Assembly: GCA_022508205.1 (NCBI GenBank)
Contig: JAFLVQ010000003.1
Location: 1-41,408 of the forward strand
Reading direction: 5' to 3'
Length of the DNA: 41,408 bases
DNA from: Spirochaetales bacterium
GTDB lineage: Bacteria; Spirochaetota; GWE2-31-10
Position 1 is the stretch's first letter; each line of letters begins with the position of its first letter. Shown here in pieces: positions 28,772 to 36,023 of the stretch. Below the pieces are notes generated by a model, which was not told the DNA's origin, did not search any database, and saw only the letters and a list, made by a program, of their open reading frames with translations. Both the position numbers and the translations under genes were made by a program.

Positions 28772-29845
28772 ATGAAGTCATTAAAGAAAATCTCAAAACT
28801 GGGATTGGCAATTTTATTTACCGGAATTGCATTTTCCGCAATCGCTGCGGATAGTTCCAAATCGGCAAAAAAGGCTTTATCAGCAAAGGCGATGAAGGAC
28901 GATCACTATACTTTCGAGCTTGCCGATAATGTTGTCCGAACACGCGTAGCTTTTCACAACAGATTCGGAGTTACGCTTGTCGGAGATTTGTATACTCCGA
29001 AAAACGCATCAGGCAAAATGCCCGGAATTGCAGTTGCCGGACCGTTTGGAGCTGTAAAAGAACAGGCTTCCGGACTTTATGCCAATCAATTGGCTTCACG
29101 CGGATTTGTGACATTGGCGTTTGACCCGTCTTTTACCGGAGATTCAGGCGGTGATGTTCGCGATGTCGCTTCATTTGATATAAATACCGATGATTTTTCC
29201 GCTGCCGTAGATTATCTTTCCACTTACGGCGGAGTTGATCCCGAAAAAATCGGAGCAGTGGGAATTTGCGGCTGGGGCGGATTTGTGCTGAATACGGCTG
29301 CGATCGACACAAGAATCAAAGCAACTGCGGCAATTACAATGTACGATATGCACCGAATATCGGCTAACGGGTACGATGATGTAAATGACAATGAGGCTTC
29401 TCGTGCGGCAGTAAAGAAAGCTCTGAATGAAATAAGAACAAATGACTATGCACAAAACAAAGTTACATTTGCCGGCGGAAATCCGGAAACGCTTACCGGT
29501 GATGAACCGCAGTTTATGAAAGAATACTGGGAATATTATAAAACTCCGCGCGGTTATCATAAAAATTCCGTAAATTCAAACGGCGGCTGGAGAAGCACTT
29601 CTGCACTTTCACTTATTAATACGCCGATTCTTGCCTATATCGATGAAATCGAGAACCCGGTTATCATTATCCACGGTGAAAATGCGCATTCCCGATATAT
29701 GGGGGAAACTGCGTTCGGCAAACTGAAAGGCGACAACAAAGAACTTCTTATTGTCCCAGATGCCAATCACACTGATTTGTACGATAATATGGAAAAAATT
29801 CCGTTTGATAAAATTACAGACTTTTTTAAAACGAATTTGAAATAA
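28772..29845 (+). CDS. Exported alpha/beta hydrolase (dienelactone hydrolase/YcjY-like)
   Basis: Signal peptide ...LAILFTGIAFSAIAAD; VTLVGDLYTPKNASGKMPGIAVAGPFGAVKEQASGLYANQLASRGFVTLAFDPSFTGDSGG; catalytic nucleophile region GAVGICGWGGF. Confidence 0.82.
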   Translation: MKSLKKISKLGLAILFTGIAFSAIAADSSKSAKKALSAKAMKDDHYTFELADNVVRTRVAFHNRFGVTLVGDLYTPKNASGKMPGIAVAGPFGAVKEQASGLYANQLASRGFVTLAFDPSFTGDSGGDVRDVASFDINTDDFSAAVDYLSTYGGVDPEKIGAVGICGWGGFVLNTAAIDTRIKATAAITMYDMHRISANGYDDVNDNEASRAAVKKALNEIRTNDYAQNKVTFAGGNPETLTGDEPQFMKEYWEYYKTPRGYHKNSVNSNGGWRSTSALSLINTPILAYIDEIENPVIIIHGENAHSRYMGETAFGKLKGDNKELLIVPDANHTDLYDNMEKIPFDKITDFFKTNLK

Positions 29846-29860
29846 TTTTTGGAGGTAAAC

Positions 29861-30376
29861 ATGAAAAACTTTTTTGCTGCAATTTTTGCAATTACAATCA
29901 TTGCCGGTGGTTCAATTGCGTTCGCACAGTCAAAATCGGAATATCCTTCCGAACAAGCCGTTATGAAGGACTTGAAAAAGGAAAAAGGGACAATTTTTCC
30001 GCTCGGTGAACCTAACCGCAATTACGAAAACTATTTTACGGGAAGAACCTTTCTTTGTACTATGGCAAGCGACAGTATGAAAATTTTAAATGTTACCTTT
30101 ACAAAAGGTGCACATACTTTCTGGCATATTCATCATGGTTCCTGTCAGATTCTTGTAACGGAAGCAGGACGCGGATTCTACCAAATTTGGGGTGAAGAAC
30201 CGGTTGAGCTGAAACCCGGTGTGGTTGCTACGATTCCCGAAGGCACAAAACATTGGCATGGAGCTGCTCCGAATGCGACAATGCAGCACCTTTCCGTAAT
30301 GCAGGAGAATCCCGATGTTTCGACTGAATGGCTTGAAGAAGTCGATCCTGCGGAGTATGCCAAGTTGGGAAAATAG
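29861..30376 (+). CDS. Exported cupin-domain protein
   Basis: Signal peptide MKNFFAAIFAITIIAGGSIAFAQ; VTFTKGAHTFWHIHHGSCQILVTEAGRGFYQIWGEEPVELKPGVVATIPEGTKHWHGAAPN. Confidence 0.85.
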   Translation: MKNFFAAIFAITIIAGGSIAFAQSKSEYPSEQAVMKDLKKEKGTIFPLGEPNRNYENYFTGRTFLCTMASDSMKILNVTFTKGAHTFWHIHHGSCQILVTEAGRGFYQIWGEEPVELKPGVVATIPEGTKHWHGAAPNATMQHLSVMQENPDVSTEWLEEVDPAEYAKLGK

Positions 30377-30404
30377 ATTGAAAAAATAATTCGGGGGAAT
30401 TAAA

Positions 30405-30938
30405 GTGAAAAAAATTTTATTCATACTTTTTATCGGAGGTTCGATCATGGCTCAAGTAAATGCAAAAACGCTTGTAACGTATTTTTCCGCAACGGGAAAT
30501 ACGGAACGGCTGGCAAAAACTGCGGCAGCATCGTTGGAGGCGGACATTTTTGAAATTGTTCCTGCCCAAAAATATACAACGGCAGATTTAGACTGGCGCA
30601 ACAAAAAAAGCCGTTCGACAATCGAATGCAACGATCCGTCGGCGCGTCCGGCGATTGCGGAAAAAATAGATTTATCCGGTTATGATACTGTTGTTGTTGC
30701 GTTTCCTATCTGGTGGTACAACGCGCCTAAAATAATTTACACCTTTATGGAAAGTTATGATTTTACAGACAAAAAAGTGGTTTTGCTTTGTACTTCCGGC
30801 GGAAGCGGACTTGGCAGAACAACAGATGACCTTAAAAAAGTCACAACATCTGGAGCGCGGTTTTTGGGCGGGAAAAAAATCAGTCCCGAAGCCGGCGCAG
30901 ATGAAATAAAGAAGTATTTCGACACTGTGCTGAAATGA
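30405..30938 (+). CDS. Flavodoxin family protein with two possible starts (GTG 30405 with hydrophobic leader, or ATG 30447)
   Basis: TLVTYFSATGNTERLAKTAAASLEADIFEIVPAQKYTTADLDW...VVVAFPIWWYNAPKIIYTFMESYDF...LCTSGGSGLG; GGAGG precedes ATG 30447. Confidence 0.88.
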   Translation: MKKILFILFIGGSIMAQVNAKTLVTYFSATGNTERLAKTAAASLEADIFEIVPAQKYTTADLDWRNKKSRSTIECNDPSARPAIAEKIDLSGYDTVVVAFPIWWYNAPKIIYTFMESYDFTDKKVVLLCTSGGSGLGRTTDDLKKVTTSGARFLGGKKISPEAGADEIKKYFDTVLK

Positions 30939-30959
30939 GTTTTTAGGAGGAATATTTTA

Positions 30960-31778
30960 ATGAAGAAACTTGTACTTTCTGCGACGGTGATTTTCGCAGC
31001 AGTGTTCTTGTGTTGTGCTGCTCCGAATCAGGATAAAAATAATAAGGGAAAATCGAAAATGGATTTATCACTTTTTAAAACCGATGCAGAGTTTATGCAG
31101 ACTTTCCGCAATTTTTCGGATATTGAAGTTCCCGAATATGCAAAAGGTAAAATCGAGGAGAAAGAGCGGAACTTGGCAATTCTTGCGGCACTGCTCGCAG
31201 TTCAGGGGAAAGAGGAATTCGAGGTCGCACTGGATAAGGCACTTGCTTCCGGCAGTGTTACGGCTGTCGAGGCAAAGGAAGTTGTGTATCAGGCAACGGC
31301 ATATCTTGGATTCGGGAAAGTTCGTCCGTTCCTTGATTCTGCTAATAAAGTTATAAAAGCACGCGGAACAGCACTTCCGCTTGACAGTCAAAAAACGGTA
31401 AATGATGCAGCTGACGGTGAAAATTCGAGACTTCGTGCCGGAAATCAGAAGCAAATCGATTTTTTCGGCGAAGGAATACGCGAGGCTTGGCTGAACGGTG
31501 TGCAAAGCAGCCGTATAATCAACTATTGGCTTGCCGATAACTGCTTTGGAGATTACTACACGCGCACGGGTCTTACCGACAGACAGCGCGAGTTGATTAC
31601 CTTTTGTTTTCTTGCGAGTCAAGGCGGGTGCGAACCGCAGCTGGCAGCTCATGCAAAGGCGAATATCGGTATAGGCAATGACAAAGAATATTTGATTGTT
31701 GTTGTAAGTCAGATTCTTCCATATATCGGTTATCCGCGCAGTCTGAATGCAATCAGAGTTGTAAATGAAGCGGAATAA
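30960..31778 (+). CDS. Exported carboxymuconolactone decarboxylase (CMD/AhpD-like) family protein
   Basis: Lipoprotein-like signal IFAAVFLCCAAPNQ; two CMD-like repeats including DRQRELITFCFLASQGGCEPQLAAHAKANIGIGNDKEYLIVVVSQILPYIGYPRSLNAI. Confidence 0.8.
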   Translation: MKKLVLSATVIFAAVFLCCAAPNQDKNNKGKSKMDLSLFKTDAEFMQTFRNFSDIEVPEYAKGKIEEKERNLAILAALLAVQGKEEFEVALDKALASGSVTAVEAKEVVYQATAYLGFGKVRPFLDSANKVIKARGTALPLDSQKTVNDAADGENSRLRAGNQKQIDFFGEGIREAWLNGVQSSRIINYWLADNCFGDYYTRTGLTDRQRELITFCFLASQGGCEPQLAAHAKANIGIGNDKEYLIVVVSQILPYIGYPRSLNAIRVVNEAE

Positions 31779-31794
31779 CTTTTTTTAAAATGAT

Positions 31795-31830
31795 GAAGCA
31801 CTTGGCGTAAAGCGGGTGCTTCAATTTTTT
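31795..31830 (+). terminator. Rho-independent terminator inside the redox cluster
   Basis: GAAGCACTTG-gcgtaaag-CGGGTGCTTC then AATTTTTT. Confidence 0.75.
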
Positions 31831-31880
31831 CTTTTAAGGTGTATCTGTAAATTGAAAATTTCTATTTTAAAGAGGCTGAT

Positions 31881-32450
31881 ATGAAAATGTTCTCAAGGAT
31901 TGCGCTGGCGGTTGTTATGATGTTTGGTGTGTGCGGTTTTGCATCTGCACAGGAGGCGACCGCAAAAAAGGACACATCAAAGACGCTGATTGTGTTTTAC
32001 AGCTGGGGAGGCACAACACGTGGAATCGCACAGAAAATTCGGAATAAACTGAACTGCGATAATTTTGAGATTCAGCTGATACATCCATATTCGACAAATT
32101 ACAATACCGTACTTAATGAAGCACAAAGGGATCAGCGCAGTCAGGCACGGCCGGAGATTAAGAATAAAGTAGCTGATTTTTCAAAGTACGACACAATTCT
32201 GTTGGGGTACCCGAACTGGTGGGCTTCTATTCCCATGCCGATAGCGACTTTCCTTGAAAGCTACGATTTTGACGGTAAGACGGTAATTCCGTTTTGCTCA
32301 AACGGCGGCGGAAGACTTGGGCAAAGCGTTTCGGCGATTACAAAACTTATTCCCGATGCAGTTGTACAAAATCCGCTTTCAATTCATTATTCCGGCGGAA
32401 CTACGCTTGATTCTGATTTGGACAAGTGGCTTGCAAAAAACGGGTATTAG
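31881..32450 (+). CDS. Exported flavodoxin family protein
   Basis: Signal peptide MKMFSRIALAVVMMFGVCGFASAQE; TLIVFYSWGGTTRGIAQKI...ILLGYPNWWASIPMPIATFLESYDFDGKTVIPFCSNGGG. Confidence 0.88.
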   Translation: MKMFSRIALAVVMMFGVCGFASAQEATAKKDTSKTLIVFYSWGGTTRGIAQKIRNKLNCDNFEIQLIHPYSTNYNTVLNEAQRDQRSQARPEIKNKVADFSKYDTILLGYPNWWASIPMPIATFLESYDFDGKTVIPFCSNGGGRLGQSVSAITKLIPDAVVQNPLSIHYSGGTTLDSDLDKWLAKNGY

Positions 32451-32459
32451 GAACTTAAT

Positions 32460-33338
32460 ATGAAAAAAATATTTTTTGACAGTTGTTTGTATTTAAGCGC
32501 AATTTTGGTTCTGCTTTTTCCTGTCGGGACATTGTCTGCCCAATCAAAAAAATCATCATCGGTTCAGAACATGATTTTGATAACCGGCGGAACTTTCAAC
32601 ATGGGAAGTCCGGAAACCGAAAATTGGCGCGAAAAAGACGAACTGCTTCATCCCGTGACGCTGGACAGTTTCTATATATCACGCTATGAAGTGACGCAGG
32701 AAGAATATGAACGTGTGATGAAGAAAAATCCGTCGTCATTCAAAGGGAAGCTGCTTCCGGTGGAAAATGTCACGTGGTATGATGCAGTACACTTTTGCAA
32801 TGCACTCAGTGCAGCGGAAGGACTTTCGCCGGTTTATGAAGTCAGCGGTGACCGAGTTGTTTGGAATAGAAATGCAGACGGTTACAGGCTTCCGACCGAA
32901 GCCGAATGGGAATTTGCCGCACGTGCCGGAACTCAAACGCCGTTTAGTTCCGAGAAAGCTCCGGGTGATTCAGATGCTAATTTTTATGCCCATTATCCGT
33001 ACAACATTGAGCAGAATTATTTTAATGACAGTGTCCTTGATACTCGTCCGGGTCATTATCGACAGCATACTGTGGAAGTCGGAAGTTTTAAACCGAATGG
33101 CAGCGGACTTTACGATGTGCATGGGAATGTAAGCGAGTGGTGCTGGGATTTTTACGGAAACTATTCGATTGGTGCGGCGAAGAATCCGACTGGTGCCGAA
33201 AAAGGTTCTGCAAGAATAGCGCGTGGCGGCGGCTGGAACGATTTCGGGAAACATCTGCGCTGTGCATATCGTTCAAGTCAGATTCCTGATGAAGCTTCGC
33301 TGAGCTGCGGGATTCGCGTTGCAAAAAACACAAAATAA
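32460..33338 (+). CDS. Exported SUMF1/formylglycine-generating-enzyme-fold protein
   Basis: Signal peptide; MILITGGTFNMGSPETENWREKDELLHPVTLDSFYISRYEVTQEEYERVM, LPTEAEWEFAARAG, GLYDVHGNVSEWCWDFYG, RGGGWNDFGKHLRCAYR. Confidence 0.88.
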   Translation: MKKIFFDSCLYLSAILVLLFPVGTLSAQSKKSSSVQNMILITGGTFNMGSPETENWREKDELLHPVTLDSFYISRYEVTQEEYERVMKKNPSSFKGKLLPVENVTWYDAVHFCNALSAAEGLSPVYEVSGDRVVWNRNADGYRLPTEAEWEFAARAGTQTPFSSEKAPGDSDANFYAHYPYNIEQNYFNDSVLDTRPGHYRQHTVEVGSFKPNGSGLYDVHGNVSEWCWDFYGNYSIGAAKNPTGAEKGSARIARGGGWNDFGKHLRCAYRSSQIPDEASLSCGIRVAKNTK

Positions 33339-33339
33339 T

Positions 33340-34032
33340 ATGAAAATGAAAAATTATAACGCAGTAAAAATCGTAAAGCGGGTTATTGATCTCGCAATGA
33401 TTTTGCTTTCTGTGCTGCTGATGGGCGGCATAACGGCATTTAGGAATGTGACGGTGCATGAATGGCTGGGTACGGCTCTTACGGTACTGTGGATTTTTCA
33501 CAATATATTAAATCGCAATTTTTATAAGTCGATTTTTCGCGGGAAATACAATGGTTTTCGTATTATTATGGTTTCTGTAAATCTTGCGCTTATTGCTTGT
33601 GCGTTTTTACTTGCTGCAAGCGGAATTATACTTTCCAATTCGGTGTTCGTTTTTCTCGGAATAGAGAACGGAATGGCGTTTGCGAGAACGGCGCATCTTG
33701 TGGCAAGTCATTGGTATTATATTTTGATTGCATTTCATTTTTCACTTCATGCCGGAGTGATTTTCAGTTGTATTCCGGTATTAAAAAACGGCTCAATGGT
33801 CGGAAAAATTCTTCGCAAACTTCCTTTAATTATATCTGTCTACGGAATTTATGCGTTTGCGATTCGCGGATTTTATAAATATCTATTTTATCTCCAGCCG
33901 TTTTTCTTTTTTGATGTAGAACGCGGGGTTGCTCTTTTTATTTTGGATTACTTTTCGATTTTTGTTCTTGTGGCAACGGTCTTCTATTATATTGGAAATA
34001 TATTGAAGTATTTTTCAAAGAAATCGATATAA
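33340..34032 (+). CDS. DUF4405-like/cytochrome b-like four-helix membrane protein
   Basis: Hydrophobic helices with paired His: VTVHEWLGTALTVLWIFHNIL, RTAHLVASHWYYILIAFHFSLHAG. Confidence 0.7.
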   Translation: MKMKNYNAVKIVKRVIDLAMILLSVLLMGGITAFRNVTVHEWLGTALTVLWIFHNILNRNFYKSIFRGKYNGFRIIMVSVNLALIACAFLLAASGIILSNSVFVFLGIENGMAFARTAHLVASHWYYILIAFHFSLHAGVIFSCIPVLKNGSMVGKILRKLPLIISVYGIYAFAIRGFYKYLFYLQPFFFFDVERGVALFILDYFSIFVLVATVFYYIGNILKYFSKKSI

Positions 34033-34155
34033 AAAAGCCGTTTTTACTTTGCGGAACTTTTTTTGTTCTGCCGTAAGATCAACAGCCGATGCGTAGTTTA
34101 GCTCGCAAATTGTGTTATGACAAATCAGTATAATTAAAAATCGGAAGTGAGAGAA

Positions 34156-34850
34156 ATGAAAGACGAAAAGAAGCCCGAGCCGAACTCAATATATCCGATT
34201 GCGGGATACGATAAGGAAATCTATGTGAAACCGACAATTACAAATCCGAATATTATTGTCGGAGATTTCACATATATTGCGGATTCCGAATTTGAAAACC
34301 GTGTTTCATATCTGTACGAATGGAACGACGACAAACTGATTATCGGAAAATTCTGTCAAATTACGGCAGGAGTTAAGTTTGTTATGAACGGTGCGAATCA
34401 TCAGATGAATGCCGTTTCTACGTTTCCTTTTTACACTTTGGAGGGGTGAATGCGCCCGCAAAGTCTGATATGCCGCTGAAAGGTGATACTGTCGTTGGAA
34501 ATGATGTGTGGATTGGACAGAATGCTGTTATTCTTCCGGGCGTACATATCGGGGACGGCGCAATAATCGGTGTGGACAGTGTCGTCGGCAGCGATGTCGA
34601 ACCATATACTGTTGTCGTTGGCAACCCGGCAAAAATTTTACGAAAACGATTTGACAGCGAAATGATTGGACTGTTGCTGAAGTTTAAGCGGTGGGACAAG
34701 AGCATTGATGAGATTAATAATTTAATCCCGATACTTACTTGCGGTAATTTGGAAAAGGTTAAAACAGAACTCGGAATGTCAGCAAATTGCCATTTTATTT
34801 TTTACACGAAAATAATGTGCCGCTTTTTTGTATTTACGTTTTGTAAATAA
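34156..34850 (+). pseudogene. CatB/Vat-like hexapeptide acetyltransferase split by a frameshift
   Basis: ORF 34156-34449 ends ...MNGANHQMNAVSTFPFYTLEG*; the next frame resumes NAPAKSDMPLKGDTVVGNDVWIGQNAVILPGVHIGDGAIIGVDSVVGSDVEPYTVVVGNPAKILRKRFD. Confidence 0.82.
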
Positions 34851-35333
34851 GGCAAAGTCGTTTTTCAAATAATTCTGTTCGGAACAGATAATTTTTGCGG
34901 CTTTTAAAATTTTCTTTTGAGTTCTTAACAGCATTTTCGATATTTCACTTTCACCGAATATATTAGAGTAAGAATAATGATTGCCGCATTCTTTCATCTT
35001 CACCGGAAAAATCGCGTTAATCGGAGTTTCGCACGAAATCATTTTTTCTCTTATCTGCAAAGATGTAATTCCATTGTTATTATTATATGTGTAAATTGAA
35101 AAAATATAAGGGGTTCCGTCTATTTTTAATTCGGACAGAAAATGCTTAACGATATTGGGAAGTCCGCCTCGAAATACAGGAAATACAAAACCGATTTTTT
35201 TTGCGCGGATAGGTTTATTTATATCGTAATCTTTTATTGCGATTATGTCACAATTTGTTAATTCATTTGCTAATGCAAGAGCTGCCCAAAAACTTTTTCC
35301 GGTAGTACTGAAATAAAAAATCTTGTTTTCCAT
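34779..35333 (-). CDS. Flavodoxin-domain protein resembling EFR1 proteins but lacking the ferredoxin part
   Basis: MENKIFYFSTTGKSFWAALALANEL, IGFVFPVFRGGLPNIVKHFLSELKI; ends at KKAAHYFRVKNKMAIC. Confidence 0.7.
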   Translation of the reverse strand: MENKIFYFSTTGKSFWAALALANELTNCDIIAIKDYDINKPIRAKKIGFVFPVFRGGLPNIVKHFLSELKIDGTPYIFSIYTYNNNNGITSLQIREKMISCETPINAIFPVKMKECGNHYSYSNIFGESEISKMLLRTQKKILKAAKIICSEQNYLKNDFALFTKRKYKKAAHYFRVKNKMAIC

Positions 35334-35415
35334 ATTTCCCCCTCATGATGAAAATGATTCTTCTTTAATTGTCGGAAAAATAAAATTTTTCATGAAGGAT
35401 AAATTTATATTTAGA

Positions 35416-36015
35416 TTAAAGATGTTTAAAAATATCAGTAAAAATTTCAGTAATTGCTTTAGTGCCGTCGACGATGTGAATATTCCATCCTGCATTTTTG
35501 AATAATTCGATCCCTTTCAGGTAATTCACTCTGATTTTCTGCTGTGATTCTCGGAATTCATAGATTTCACGGTTACTCCGTTTTTCCAGACGTTGCATAC
35601 AAATATCGACAGGCGTATCGATGAAAAAAGTTACCTGCGGAATCGGAAAGTTTTTGTTTAAATTCAAAATAATTTCTTCATTTACATCAATGCCTTGATA
35701 TGCAAATGAAGAAAGAATGTATCTGTCGCAAAATATTTTCTGTTTTTTGGATTGTTCGATAATACCGCCATTGCTGTATAAATGGCAACTTCTGTCTGCT
35801 GCGAATAAATAAGCCAAAGTAATTTTATCGATTAATAAGCGATGACTGAGAATATTTCTTATTAATTTTCCGATTTCACTGTCGGTCGGTTCGCATGTAA
35901 AAATGCTGTTCGGCAATTCTGCGGCTAATTTTTTTGCCTGCGTGGTTGTTCCGGCTCCGTCGAGTCCTTCTATTGCAAAAAAATTAGGAATAACTTTATT
36001 TTCATTCTCAGTCAT
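35416..36015 (-). CDS. tmk: Thymidylate kinase
   Basis: NFFAIEGLDGAGTTTQAKKLA, CEPTDSEIGKLIR, LAYLFAADRSCHL, CDRYILSSFAYQG. Confidence 0.88.
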   Translation of the reverse strand: MTENENKVIPNFFAIEGLDGAGTTTQAKKLAAELPNSIFTCEPTDSEIGKLIRNILSHRLLIDKITLAYLFAADRSCHLYSNGGIIEQSKKQKIFCDRYILSSFAYQGIDVNEEIILNLNKNFPIPQVTFFIDTPVDICMQRLEKRSNREIYEFRESQQKIRVNYLKGIELFKNAGWNIHIVDGTKAITEIFTDIFKHL

Positions 36016-36023
36016 ATCAACTT

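Noticed and set aside
31068-31652. Minus-strand ORF of 194 aa
   Set aside because: Antisense to the CMD-family gene, whose protein is recognisable.
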